Shown here: piece by piece, positions 1 to 8,965 of the stretch
Numbering within the stretch: the stretch's first letter is position 1
How the letters are laid out: every line of letters begins with the position of its first letter
From: Sporosarcina psychrophila
Lineage (GTDB): Bacteria > Bacillota > Bacilli > Bacillales_A > Planococcaceae
Direction: 5' to 3'
Length of the DNA: 64,000 nucleotides
Assembly: GCF_001590685.1 (NCBI RefSeq)
Contig: NZ_CP014616.1
Location: forward strand, 2,107,001-2,171,000
Program-made: the position numbers and the translations under genes
Notes under the pieces: generated by a model
The model's database searches: none
What the model saw: the letters and a program-made list of their open reading frames with translations, nothing else
Told to the model about the DNA's origin: nothing

Positions 1-288
1 GCTACAGGATGGGAGAAATTCCGTTATATTACATTGCCACAACTAAGGCCAATAGGGAAAATAATACTATTACTACAAATTCTTGCCTCGTATAAGGTGT
101 TTGCACAAATATTATTAATAACAGGTGGAGGGCCAGGCGGAGGTACAAGGCCAATTATACAATATATTTATGAAGTCGGCTTTAGGCAAAATAATTTAGG
201 CTATGCTGCTGCTATGTCGTATGCTTTGTTCTTTATCTTATTAATACTTTCTGTCATTCAACTTAGGAATCAGAAGGAGGAGAGATGA
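1..288 (+). CDS. Sugar ABC transporter permease, 3' part only
   Basis: This is the C-terminal end of an inner-membrane permease of a carbohydrate ABC importer (MalF/UgpA type); its start lies outside the window. The reading frame is open from base 1. It begins inside the cytoplasmic EAA loop (visible residues ATGWEKFRYITLPQLRP), which docks the ATPase, and continues through the typical TGGGPGG segment and a final membrane helix (YALFFILLILSVIQL). It stops at 286-288, one base before the next ATG, so the two permeases are co-translated. No ATPase gene is next to it; the MsmX-type ATPase at 21,985 is a likely partner. Substrate unknown; the neighbours suggest plant oligosaccharides. Confidence 0.9.
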   Translation, partial: ATGWEKFRYITLPQLRPIGKIILLLQILASYKVFAQILLITGGGPGGGTRPIIQYIYEVGFRQNNLGYAAAMSYALFFILLILSVIQLRNQKEER

Positions 289-289
289 A

Positions 290-1135
290 ATGAAAAAATC
301 TAAATACTTAAAACGAAATCGTGATCCATATCATGGTATTAAAGTAACTTTAGGCATAATTATTGCAATTTTATTTGTGGCGCCAATCATCTGGATGATA
401 TTTGTTTCGATAAAGCCAGATGGTTTTACAACTACACAACCGCTAGCCTGGTTTTTACCACCATTTACTTTTTCAAACTACACAAATTTATTATTTGATA
501 GTCTTATTTTACGATGGACGCTTAACAGTTTTGTTATTGCATTAATCACAACAATCTTAACGTTAATAATAACATCCCTAGCCGCATTTGCTTTATCACA
601 AATGCAATTTCGATTTAAGAAGACCATTTTTATCTTCTTCTTAATAGGTCTAATGATCCCCGGTGAAGCAACAATTATACCGCTTTATGAAATTGTGAAA
701 AGTTTAAATTTATTAGATAGTTATCCGGGTCTCATTTTGCCAATGATTGCTTCACCACTTGGCGTCATTATATTAAAGAGCTTTTTTGATGGCGTACCAA
801 AAGAAGTAATTGAAAGTGCAATAATAGATGGTTGCTCGAAATTTAAACTTTATTACAAAATTGTTTTACCATTAGCTAAACCGGCATTGGCTGCTATAGG
901 TATATTCACATTTATTGGATCATGGAATAACTTCTTATGGCCATTTTTATCAGTACTATCTGAATCTTTATATACACTGCCAATCGGAATTCCATTGTTC
1001 AATTCCGCTTATACAACAGCATACGTACTTCCAATGGCTGCTAATGCTATTGCTTCAATTCCAGTGATAATTATATTTTTGATATTTGAAAAACAAATAG
1101 TACAAGGAATAAGCTTTAGTGGAATTAAAGGTTAA
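290..1135 (+). CDS. Sugar ABC transporter permease (MalG/AraQ type)
   Basis: This is a 281-residue membrane permease and the second subunit of the importer that begins upstream. It has an N-terminal membrane segment (about 22-42), further helices, and the EAA-loop signature near residues 180-200 (ESAIIDGCSKFKLYYKIVLP). It ends GISFSGIKG, the usual tail of MalG/AraQ/LacG proteins. The ATG follows the previous stop by one base, with AAGGAGGAGAG as ribosome site. No ATPase and no binding protein lie beside it here; the binding protein is presumably upstream of the window. Everything downstream to about 4,080 is degraded, so this transporter may be what is left of a larger locus. Confidence 0.92.
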   Translation: MKKSKYLKRNRDPYHGIKVTLGIIIAILFVAPIIWMIFVSIKPDGFTTTQPLAWFLPPFTFSNYTNLLFDSLILRWTLNSFVIALITTILTLIITSLAAFALSQMQFRFKKTIFIFFLIGLMIPGEATIIPLYEIVKSLNLLDSYPGLILPMIASPLGVIILKSFFDGVPKEVIESAIIDGCSKFKLYYKIVLPLAKPALAAIGIFTFIGSWNNFLWPFLSVLSESLYTLPIGIPLFNSAYTTAYVLPMAANAIASIPVIIIFLIFEKQIVQGISFSGIKG

Positions 1136-1161
1136 TAGAATAGAGCAAATATAAAAAAGTC

Positions 1162-1206
1162 CCCCTCTTGTAAAATGAAAGTAGAACCAATCAAATACAA
1201 GAGGGG
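1162..1206. repeat. 11-bp perfect inverted repeat before the IS4 relic
   Basis: CCCCTCTTGTA at 1162-1172 is matched by TACAAGAGGGG at 1196-1206 with a 23-base loop. It lies 10 bp before the first codon of the IS4-type transposase relic, so it may be the subterminal structure of that element or a terminator for the permease genes. It has no following T-run, which argues for the former. Confidence 0.5.
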
Positions 1207-1215
1207 AAATCTCTA

Positions 1216-1740
1216 ATGAAAAGGAATAACGGACTTCCGAATTTGATTTAATAACTTTGTCCTAAGAATGCTGTTGGCGATGAGTGTGTGGCATACAAAA
1301 TGTACTTGATGATATTGGAAAAGTTGTAGACTTACCTAAATTCAATTGTTCGATATTATTCGAAAAACTGAAGATTTTCACTTGATTAAACAATTGTTCA
1401 ATCATATCGTGTCAAAATGCAATCGTGGGACTTTACATAAAATCAAGATTCTAAATGAGCTTTTTAATAATTGATTCCATCACAATAACGGTCAGAAAAC
1501 TCCGTGAACCACTTGGAGCTCTATCATGGCGAATGTTCGGATATCAAGTTGTGGGGCAGTCATTCTCAATAAATCAAGATATCTTTACGTGTCATCGAAA
1601 GCACAGGGCTGAAACACGATGGCGCACAATAGGTGAAGAATGGTGGATTCACTCCTTTTGCTTGCTGAGAACAAAGGCGATTTTCCCGAATTAGGGGAAT
1701 AAATACGTTTGACCTAGTAAATCGAAGAATAGTAGCGTTA
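1216..1740 (+). pseudogene. IS4-family transposase relic
   Basis: A heavily decayed transposase gene. Fragments in several frames fit IS4-type transposases: a start MKRNNGLPNLI followed by a stop, then DLPKFNCSILFEKLK, then IDSITITV (the DST-TITV motif holding a catalytic Asp) in one frame and VIESTGLKHDG in another. Frames change several times and there are many stops, so no product is possible. The open stretch at 1455-1694 only partly follows the original frame. The family match is from memory of conserved motifs; a protein search allowing frameshifts would settle it. The conserved E region is not recognisable. The element is ancient compared with the IS3 copy at 4,376. Confidence 0.6.
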
Positions 1741-2091
1741 ATCATTGATAGGTATTTTAACGGAAAAGTATTTTTAAGTTTAACTTATAATCTCGAAGTA
1801 TTGCCTTGTACTGAAATGAAACATTATTCGAATATAACAAACAAAGTTACAGAAGTATGTTTTATTAAAGTTTAAGTATTTGATTATCTAACAAAGGTAT
1901 GAATTAAAGATAGCTATCTAGGTGATTGTAAAGGAGGTGTTACCAAAAATCGAACTGATTTAGAAAAAGTAATTAAGGATCAATTAAATAATAAATGGAA
2001 ATAGGATAGAGGGGGTGTTCGTATTTTTCAGAACAGCCCTTTTCTTATATTTAAAGATAATTGAGTATTCGAAAAAGTGGAGGGGAGATTA
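1741..2091. other. Non-coding decayed stretch with a small hairpin
   Basis: No intact gene. A strong ribosome-site-like run (AAAGGAGGTG near 1930) precedes only a short frame ending in TAG at about 2003, which may be the tail of a lost gene. At 2011-2039 a GGGGGTGTTC / GAACAGCCC hairpin is followed by TTTTCTT and looks like a terminator for whatever was transcribed here. Confidence 0.4.
2010..2046 (+). terminator. Probable Rho-independent terminator
   Basis: GGGGTGTTC pairs with GAACAGCCC (one bulge) across a 10-base loop and is followed by TTTTCTTAT. It lies upstream of the GH43 relic in a decayed region. Confidence 0.5.
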
Positions 2092-3040
2092 TGTGCGCTT
2101 GCCATGTTTTTTAGTTTTTTTATATCCTATTGTTAGGAAAAAAGTAGGACGACATATAAAAACCCAATTGCATTAGAAGGTGAGTGGGGAACCCGTATGT
2201 ATTAAAATCCAATGGTATTTATTACTTGTATGTGAGTACAAGAGACATTGATATTGGAGTGAGAGAATCTAACGGATTGGGAATATAAAGGGCTTGCAAC
2301 GGAAGAACCAAAAATGAAAACAGACTATGCACCTGAAATTATTTATTGGAATGAGTATTTTTATATGTATACTTCATCCGGTAGAAGCGGAAACCACGTA
2401 TTGAAAAGTGATAGTCCTACGGGTCCGTTTAGTTTAGTAACCAAAAATATTGAGAAATCGATTGAAGGAAATATATTTATTGATGATGCTTCTATGTATC
2501 TTTCACATTCCCGTGCTTCTGGTATTGCAGTTTCTCCAATGATTGATCCAGTAACCTTTGCCAAGGTGTTACTACCGGCGCATTTACGGATTGATCTACC
2601 ATCTTTTAAAAAAATGGTAAATACTACATGACTTATATGGGAAATCATCTTTTAAGTGAGGCTTATTGGATCAACTATGCAGAAAGCGATCATCTTATTC
2701 AGGGGTATACCCCTTCTAATCAAAATCCAAACGTTATAGACACAGAGAGTCCTATTACAGAGTTACTATGTTTATATAAAACCGGATGTTACTTATTTAA
2801 GTAAACAGAACTACGGAAGGGAAAATCTTAGTAGTATATCTGGGGCTTTTCAATTGATACTTGGCATCGTATGAAAGTAGAGGTAAAGGGAACAATAATT
2901 TAAGTATTTGTTAACAATATGGATATCCTAAAATTATATTTGATGATAGTTCGATTCAACCATTTACTCATCGAAAGGTTGGTTTACAGCCAGTAAATCA
3001 ACCAATATTTGTTTGATAACCTTGAATCAACTCCAAAATC
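2092..3040 (+). pseudogene. GH43-type glycoside hydrolase relic
   Basis: Remains of a family 43 glycosidase (arabinofuranosidase/xylosidase type), broken by frameshifts and stops. Readable pieces in order: NPIALEGEWG near 2170, WEYKGLATEEPKMKTDYAPEIIYW at 2283-2350 (the five-bladed propeller around the second acidic site), the propeller block LKSDSPTGPF and FIDDASMY, GIAVSPMIDPVTF, then in another frame YMTYMGNHLLSEAYWINYAESDHL and finally DDSSIQPFTHRKVGLQPVNQP. The last piece resembles the C-terminal beta-sandwich of such enzymes. The longest open piece (2314-2631) keeps no complete active site. It fits the theme of the region and shows that part of the hemicellulose set has been lost. Confidence 0.75.
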
Positions 3041-3089
3041 AGTTTATTTTTTTATAATCACTATGAAAATATAAAAGGGGGCGATTTAA

Positions 3090-4082
3090 ATAAACAGAGA
3101 TTACTCCGTAGACTATTTCAAAGGTCTACTAGTCATTGGGATGGTATATACACATGTGTTGCAATTTTTTAGTGATGTTACTATATTTCCCTCAGTACAT
3201 TACAGTACTCAATTTTTTAACTTACTCACATTTTCTGGATTTGTTTTTTGTTTTGGTTATGTTTGCCAAATAAGCTATTATAGTAAGCCGTTCAAATTTG
3301 TGTTTAGTAAGATGCTATTTACTGGACTTAAAACATTAGTGGCATTCTATATCTCAGGACTTGCATTTCAGGTATTTATTGGAGATCAACCATTAAATAT
3401 GGATACGATTATGCCGATAATCCTATTACAAGTTATCCCAGGTTGGTCAGAATTTCTAGTTTCCTTTGCCCTAATAATTTTCATTGGACTAGTTTTATTC
3501 CATGTAATTATATGGATTTCTGGCCGTCCTATTATATTTTGGAGTATAACTTCGCTACTCTATGTAACAACTTGGATTGATTATGGTCAATTCGATTCTA
3601 CGTATATCGGGTTATTAGTTGGTACAACAAAATTCCCAACATTTCCGGTACTTCAATATATTCCATTTTATTTGATAGGAATATATTTTGCCAAATATAG
3701 AATAGAATTCCAATGGAAATATCTTATTATTTCAATACTCGGGACCACTCCATTATATTTTTATTTAATGACAAATAATTTTCAGCTACCAGAGAGGTTT
3801 CCACCAAGTATGTATTGGATTATAGGGCCAGTTTTCTTCTTGTACCTTTATTATGTCCTTTCTAAGTTTTTAGAAAAACGGGTGAAAGGGCCAGGTATAC
3901 TCCAAATAATGGGTGAAAATGTTCTTTTCTACTTAATAATAAGCAATGTGTTTATATTTTCATTGGATAGTAAACTCCATTTATTTATTATTGGACCATG
4001 GAAAGGGCTATTCTTTACTATCTCTTTACTAATGGTCATAACTTACCTTATTAACATTACATCTGCCAAACCTAAAAAATAA
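3090..4082 (+). CDS. Acyltransferase-3-like membrane protein, start codon apparently lost
   Basis: A very hydrophobic protein with about ten membrane helices. Its N-terminus reads INRDYSVDYFKGLLVIGMVYTHVLQFF, which fits the first helix of acyltransferase-3/OafA-like membrane acyltransferases, including the conserved His. Such proteins O-acylate sugars or cell-wall glycans. In frame, a good ribosome site (AAAAGGGGG, 3073-3081) is followed at the right distance by ATA (3090) where ATG would be expected; a stop lies just upstream. The next ATG, at 3141, would delete half of helix 1 and has no ribosome site. The gene may therefore be weakly expressed or a fresh pseudogene. The family call is from fold pattern and motif, not a search. 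Confidence 0.55.
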   Translation: MNRDYSVDYFKGLLVIGMVYTHVLQFFSDVTIFPSVHYSTQFFNLLTFSGFVFCFGYVCQISYYSKPFKFVFSKMLFTGLKTLVAFYISGLAFQVFIGDQPLNMDTIMPIILLQVIPGWSEFLVSFALIIFIGLVLFHVIIWISGRPIIFWSITSLLYVTTWIDYGQFDSTYIGLLVGTTKFPTFPVLQYIPFYLIGIYFAKYRIEFQWKYLIISILGTTPLYFYLMTNNFQLPERFPPSMYWIIGPVFFLYLYYVLSKFLEKRVKGPGILQIMGENVLFYLIISNVFIFSLDSKLHLFIIGPWKGLFFTISLLMVITYLINITSAKPKK

Positions 4083-4228
4083 AGCGGTTTATCATCTCAG
4101 TATTTGGTCCCGTCTTTAAATTATTTATTCGCTTCCTGATTAATCATATTTATTTGTCAATAGATTTATTATGAAAATAGTGAGTTTATAAGATATTTTA
4201 GGTTTTTAAAACACTAATAGGGCTGATG

Positions 4229-4267
4229 TGTTTAACTTCCATCATAGGCCTCTAGGGAAGTTAAACA
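4229..4267. repeat. 12-bp perfect inverted repeat upstream of the IS3 element
   Basis: TGTTTAACTTCC (4229-4240) and GGAAGTTAAACA (4256-4267) are exact complements around a 15-base loop. There is no T-run, so it is not a classic terminator. The rest of 4083-4375 shows no gene. It could be an operator of the lost locus or part of an older insertion. Confidence 0.5.
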
Positions 4268-4441
4268 TATGTTTACTGGGGCTATGTTGACTTTTATTGC
4301 TACTATGAATAAAAAGAACTCCACTCTATCAATGCATTCATCTGTGTAGATTTAGTTGGTGCTGTTCGCCCCCTCTGTTAGGCTAGGTGTCGTATAGAAC
4401 TCACCTGTTATACTTTAATTAATAGATGGAGGTCGTGCGAC

Positions 4442-4963
4442 ATGAGTAGTGAGAAAAGGAATAGATATACCAAAGAACTGAAGGACGCTGTCCTTGTAAG
4501 AATGATGCCACCTAATAACGAATCTGTTAAGAGTATTAGTATGGATACCGGTATTTCGGAACAATCCCTTTATAAATGGAGAAAAAAAGCGCGTATTGAT
4601 GGAAACCCAACGCCTGGAAATGGACAGATTTCAGAACGCTGGAGTAGTGAAGATAAGTTTTTGGTAGTACTGGAAACCTACGCAATGAATGAAATAAATC
4701 TTGCAGAATACTGCCGTAAAAAAGGTTTATAAAAGGAACAGATTGACGCATGGCGTTCTGTTTGTCTAAACGCCAACACTGGTGAACTGAATCAAACTAA
4801 ACGGCTTTCCCAGGAGCCGAAAGATGAAAAAAGACATACAACTGAGATTGAGAAGGATTTACGTATAAAGGAAAAAGCGTTGGCAGAAGCTGCAGCCTTA
4901 TTATTATTATTATTATTAAGAAAAAAGGCCAGAGCGATCTGGGGGGACCACGAGGACGAATGA
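4442..4963 (+). pseudogene. IS3 transposase orfA, interrupted by one nonsense codon
   Basis: OrfA supplies the helix-turn-helix DNA-binding part of the IS3 transposase (visible SISMDTGISEQSLYKWRKKAR, about residues 31-51). The frame starts at the ATG after GGAGG and is cut by TAA at 4730-4732, in the context KKGL-stop-KEQIDAWR, where related elements have an aromatic codon. The frame then continues in phase to TGA at 4961-4963. Close to the end is a run of seven TTA codons (4899-4919) giving LLLLLLL, probably a slippage expansion of a normal ALLVLKKK-like stretch. The last bases overlap the orfB start as ATGA, the usual coupling or frameshift site. Confidence 0.8.
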
Positions 4964-6009
4964 TTAACCCGTTAGATCGCGTACTTGCGGTAGAACTTAT
5001 CCAAGAAGCGAATCTAAACGGTGCACGAATGACTGTGGCATGTGCAGAACTAAATATTAGTGTGCGCACGTATGAACGCTAGGTTTCGAACGGTGGAATA
5101 AAGGAAGATCAACGTCCTCATGTGCGACGTCCTGAACCCAAAAATAAGCTAACAGAAGAGGAAAGACAAGATGTCATCAAGACTGTCAAAAAAGAAGAGT
5201 TTGTCGATTTACCTCCTTCACAGATTGTGCCAAAACTAGCAGATGATTCGATTTATATCGCCTCAGAATCAACGTTTTATCGGATATTACGGGAAGAGAA
5301 AATGCAACAGCACCGCGGACGAAGTAAAAGACCAGAGATGAAATTACCCGAAAGTTATTTAGCAACGGCCCCTAATCAGGTATGGACTTGGGATATTACT
5401 TGGTTGAAAGGACCTGTTAAAGGTCTATATTTCAAACTTTACTTGATCATTGATTTGTTTAGCCGAAAGATTGTTGGTTGGAAAGTTTGGGAAATAGAAG
5501 ATGCCGCTCACGCTGAAGTATTAATTAAAAAAACAATTATAAGTGAAAAAATATACGGGGCTCCCCTTGTCTTACACTCCGATAACGGAAGCCCAATGAA
5601 AGCAGCAACATTTCAAGTGTTACTTGAAAAACTAGGTATCCAGAGCTCTTATTCAAGACCACGGGTGAGTAACGATAATCCATATTCAGAGGCTGTCTTT
5701 CGGACACTTAAATATCGACCAGAGTGCCCGTATGATGGATTCGAATCAATTGAGGATGCGCGGTCATGGACCGCAAGGTTCGTTCATTGGCACACGCATG
5801 AACATCAACATAGCGCAATAAATTTCGTTACTCCAGATCAACGGCACACAGGTGCCCATATTGAGATACTTAAAAAAAGGCATGAAGTCTATCAACTGGC
5901 AAAAAAACATCCAGAACGCTGGTCAAAATCAACTAGAAACTGGAGTCCACATGAATCAGTAGCCTTGAATCCGATGAAAGAAAAGTTGCGGACCGATTCG
6001 ATTAAATAA
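4960..6009 (+). pseudogene. IS3 transposase orfB (DDE domain), interrupted by one nonsense codon
   Basis: OrfB is the catalytic part. The frame runs from ATG 4960 (MINPLDRVLAVELIQEAN) to 6009 with a single internal TAG at 5080-5082, in YER-stop-VSNGG where a Trp codon (TGG) is expected. Downstream the DDE/rve domain is intact: the first Asp in WTWDITWL, the second in LHSDNGSPM, the Glu in YSEAVFRTLKYRP. The piece after the stop (from about 5122) is 295 residues long but lacks the N-terminal region. One suppressor-type reversion in each frame would restore the element, so the inactivation looks fairly recent. Confidence 0.82.
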
Positions 6010-6168
6010 CTAGTTTAGAAAAAGAGCGATATGCGACAACTATCTTGACAAACACCGTTCGGAATAAAGCATATCTGAATGTAAGGAGAAAACCCTCTTT
6101 TTGAAGGTGTATTTAGTACCTATGAACACTATATTTCGGAAAATTAGCAGGATTTTAAATTTAACATA

Positions 6169-6197
6169 TTGACAATATTATTTATTCAGTATATTAT
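6169..6197 (+). promoter_or_regulatory. Sigma-A promoter upstream of the GH2 gene
   Basis: TTGACA at 6169-6174, a 17-base spacer, and TATTAT at 6192-6197 form a near-consensus vegetative promoter. A candidate operator begins 5 bases later and the gene starts about 255 bases downstream, leaving a long leader. Confidence 0.7.
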
Positions 6198-6202
6198 AAT
6201 AG

Positions 6203-6223
6203 TTAGTTAATTAATTTAACTAA
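6203..6223. promoter_or_regulatory. XylR-type operator (palindrome)
   Basis: TTAGTTAA (6203-6210) and TTAACTAA (6216-6223) form a perfect 8-bp inverted repeat around five bases, directly after the -10 box, where a repressor would block transcription. Known Bacillus XylR operators have TTAGTTT...AAACTAA arms, so this fits a XylR-type ROK repressor. A xylR gene lies at 10,892-12,100. Assignment of the protein to this site is inference. Confidence 0.6.
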
Positions 6224-6309
6224 TATAATTAGAAGCATAATATAATAAATATTTTCATATATGAATTTTAACTATGTAGGTGTAATTTAAATATATGAAA
6301 GGAATTAGC

Positions 6310-6399
6310 GTGATAGGCTGCACAGATCAAATAAAGTGCTTGACAGTTTCTAATGAAGGTAAGGTTAGAATACTCATATTTTCTAAAGCAATATTATAA
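6310..6399 (+). other. Possible 29-codon leader ORF before the GH2 gene
   Basis: A GTG codon preceded by AAAGGAATTAG opens a 29-codon frame (VIGCTDQIKCLTVSNEGK...) between the promoter and the GH2 gene. Nothing in it is recognised. It may be a chance frame or the tail of a lost gene. Confidence 0.2.
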
Positions 6400-6457
6400 T
6401 TAAATTCAGGTTCAGATAAATTAGAGAAATCCATAAATAAAAGGAGAGTAAATCCAA

Positions 6458-8221
6458 ATGACTAAAAAAATAATGCCAAGAAATGAATATCCAAGACCGC
6501 ATTTCGAAAGGAAAGACTGGTTAAATTTAAATGGTGAGTGGAATTTTTCATTTGACGAAGAAAATATTGGAGAGCGTGAGCAGTGGTACAATGTAACTAA
6601 CTTCGAACAAAAGATTATCGTCCCTTTTACGTATGAAACAGAGGCAAGTGGAATAGAGAAAGAGGAGTTTTGTCCGAATATATGGTATCAAAAGTTTGTT
6701 ATAGTGCCTAAAGAGTATGAAAGTAAAAAAGTTGTGTTACATTTCCAAGCGGCCGACTATATTACAAAGCTATGGGTAAATGGCAAGTTTGTTGGTGAGC
6801 ATAAAGGTGGTCAAATAGCTTTTTCTTTTGATATTACTAATTATCTTACTGAAAATAACGAACTTAATATAATCATTAAAAATGAGGACAGCTTTAGTTG
6901 TTACCAACCAAGGGGAAAACAAAGATGGAAAGATGAGAACTTTGGGTGTTGGTATGTTCAAACTACAGGGATTTGGCAAACTGTTTGGCTAGAGTATTTA
7001 AATGAGGAAAATTTGGAGTCAGTAAAAACAACACCAAATATTGATACAGATTCCGTTGAATTTGAATTTAAGTTTTCCGATGATATCAATCTAAATTCAA
7101 ATCTTATATTAAAAACATCGATATCATTTAATAATCATCCTATTAAGGAATTTAGTCTGGGCATTGATTGTACTAGGCATACATTAGATTTGAACATCGC
7201 AAGTGAGGTTTTCCATTGGAAAGTAATGCAGTGGAGTCCAAAAGAACCAAATCTATATGATGTCGAATTTACTTTATATAAAGAAAATCATATAGTTGAT
7301 CAAGTTCACTCATATTTCGGAATGAGAAAAATATCGATTGAAAATGGTAATGTTCTTTTGAATAATGTTCCATTATATCAACGATTGCTTCTGGATCAGG
7401 GATATTGGAAAGAGAGTCATTTAACGCCACCTTCGGAAGAAGCTATCATTGAGGACATCGATAAAACATTAGAAATGGGTTTTAACGGTGTTAGAAAACA
7501 CATGAAGGTTGAAGATCAACGCTTCTTATACTGGGCAGATAAAAAGGGTCTATTAGTTTGGTCGGAAATGGCTGCAACGTATGACTTTTCTGATGAAGCT
7601 GTGCAGAATTTTACAGAAGAATGGATGGAGGTTGTGAAGCAGCAATATAATCACCCTTCGATCATTACATGGACACCCTTTAATGAATCATGGGGAATAA
7701 GGAATGTTTATACAGATGTCAAACAACAAAAGTTTACTGAGGCAATCTATTATCTAACAAAATCGATGGACAGCATGAGACCCGTTATTGTTAATGATGG
7801 ATGGGAGCATACGATTTCAGATATTATTACATTACATGATTATGTTGAAAATGGTGACGAATTTATCGAGCGTTATGCAGATAAAGAAAGACTACTCAGT
7901 AATGGAATAGCCTTCAATAAAGATAAACATGCAATGGTACAGGGATATGAATATAATGGACAACCAATTATTATAAGTGAATATGGTGGGATTGCATTTA
8001 ATAGTGAAGAAGGATGGGGTTATGGTAATCACGTGAAAGATGATGAAGAATTCTTACGCCGCTATGAATCTATAACGCAGGCTATAAAGGACACAAAATA
8101 TATTAGTGGATTTTGCTATACTCAAATCACAGATGTTCAACAAGAAATAAATGGGCTATTAACAGAGGATAGAAAATCAAAAATAAATCCTGAGAAGATT
8201 AGGGATATTAATTTAAAATAA
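6458..8221 (+). CDS. Glycoside hydrolase family 2 (beta-galactosidase/glucuronidase type)
   Basis: A 587-residue GH2 exo-glycosidase that removes a terminal sugar from an oligosaccharide or glycoside. The N-terminal jelly-roll (about 1-180, with FVGEHKGG) and the immunoglobulin-like domain precede a TIM barrel. The acid/base Glu lies in TPFNESWG (about residue 410) and the nucleophile Glu in IISEYGGI (about residue 510). There is no signal peptide, so it acts in the cytoplasm on imported material. It starts at the ATG behind AAAGGAGAG. The promoter and palindrome upstream suggest control by XylR. At this length it is closer to small GH2 enzymes than to LacZ; the specific sugar cannot be read from sequence. 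Confidence 0.88.
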   Translation: MTKKIMPRNEYPRPHFERKDWLNLNGEWNFSFDEENIGEREQWYNVTNFEQKIIVPFTYETEASGIEKEEFCPNIWYQKFVIVPKEYESKKVVLHFQAADYITKLWVNGKFVGEHKGGQIAFSFDITNYLTENNELNIIIKNEDSFSCYQPRGKQRWKDENFGCWYVQTTGIWQTVWLEYLNEENLESVKTTPNIDTDSVEFEFKFSDDINLNSNLILKTSISFNNHPIKEFSLGIDCTRHTLDLNIASEVFHWKVMQWSPKEPNLYDVEFTLYKENHIVDQVHSYFGMRKISIENGNVLLNNVPLYQRLLLDQGYWKESHLTPPSEEAIIEDIDKTLEMGFNGVRKHMKVEDQRFLYWADKKGLLVWSEMAATYDFSDEAVQNFTEEWMEVVKQQYNHPSIITWTPFNESWGIRNVYTDVKQQKFTEAIYYLTKSMDSMRPVIVNDGWEHTISDIITLHDYVENGDEFIERYADKERLLSNGIAFNKDKHAMVQGYEYNGQPIIISEYGGIAFNSEEGWGYGNHVKDDEEFLRRYESITQAIKDTKYISGFCYTQITDVQQEINGLLTEDRKSKINPEKIRDINLK

Positions 8222-8280
8222 TTATTTATATATAGTCGGCATTTAACAAAAGGGAGATAAGTAAGTACACAAGTAGTGAT

Positions 8281-8469
8281 GTGTTATGCAGACGCAAATT
8301 AAACGTGGTAAAGCATCACAGTCAGCTATTCAACGAAGTACCGAAAGAATGGAATTCACTTGATTTTCATTTGCAACATCGAAGCAGACTACTGAAAATC
8401 CATATGGATGGGGAGGCCATAACCACCTCTCACAACAGGGAGCCTATTTATCTTGAAAATGGAAAATAA
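8281..8469 (+). pseudogene. Possible relic of a GH65-type phosphorylase C-terminus
   Basis: A 62-codon open stretch without a convincing ribosome site. Its second half (EVPKEWNSLDFHLQHRSR, then a short beta-rich tail EPIYLENGK) recalls the C-terminal domain of family 65 disaccharide phosphorylases. Upstream bases carry no continuation of such a protein. It may be the tail of a deleted glycosidase gene. I am not sure of the family. Confidence 0.3.
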
Positions 8470-8527
8470 GTGAAAATTAAGTAATGATGAATCTGGATAA
8501 TATTATATATATTGATATGTGGAATAT

Positions 8528-8639
8528 AGAAGCCCATTGAATTCACTATGGCATGGGGGCCCTAGCCAAGGAGCTTTGCCGCAACTCTTAGGTCCTAAGT
8601 TACACCTTTTAGGGCACCTTTACTTAGTTTATTTAGATA
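8528..8639 (+). repeat. Dispersed repeat, copy A (degenerate)
   Basis: Shares its ends with six other copies in this window: AGAAGCCCATTGAATTC at the left, and GGCACCTTTACTTAGTTTAT at the right matching GGCGCCTACGCTCAGTTTAT elsewhere. The middle has diverged. It lies in a gene-free stretch between the GH2 gene and the beta-xylosidase gene. Confidence 0.65.
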
Positions 8640-8886
8640 CCCAGTTGTTCAATATATAGATTTATAAAAACTTAATAATAATACATTATTATATAGTACT
8701 GATATTATATCCTAGAGTCCAGGCTAATAAAAAACCAGCTTTTTCAAATGATTTGGGGAAAGGGATAGTCATCCCAAAACATCGCAAAGCTTAATTTAAT
8801 CGAAGGACAATGTGAAAATAATTCATTAGTGCTTTATGTCAGTGTGACGTAATAGTTTATATACTTCTATTTATGTTTACTCAATC

Positions 8887-8929
8887 AAAAAAAGACATGT
8901 GATTCCTATTGGAACACATGTCTTTTTTT
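8887..8929. terminator. Bidirectional Rho-independent terminator
   Basis: AAAAAAAGACATGTG and CACATGTCTTTTTTT are exact complements around a 13-base loop, with A-run and T-run on either side. It ends xynB transcripts from the right and anything from the left. Confidence 0.9.
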
Positions 8930-8965
8930 GATATTTGCTTCCACTCAGTTTAAATACAGGAATCT

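Larger units (their letters stand above)
4376..6054 (+). mobile_element. IS3-family insertion sequence, inactive copy
   Basis: An insertion sequence with two overlapping transposase frames (orfA 4442, orfB 4960) in the usual IS3 arrangement. I propose ends at TGTTAGG (4376) and GACAAACA (6054): the left end and the complement of the right end share TGTT, then TGTCG and CTC blocks within about 30 bp, an imperfect inverted repeat with the TG...CA termini typical of the family. No target duplication could be fixed. Both frames carry nonsense codons, so the copy cannot move by itself. The exact ends are tentative. Confidence 0.6.

Noticed and set aside
4797..5069. 90-codon minus-strand frame across the IS3 element
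   Set aside because: Its isoleucine run is only the complement of the TTA repeat; the plus-strand transposase frames explain the region.
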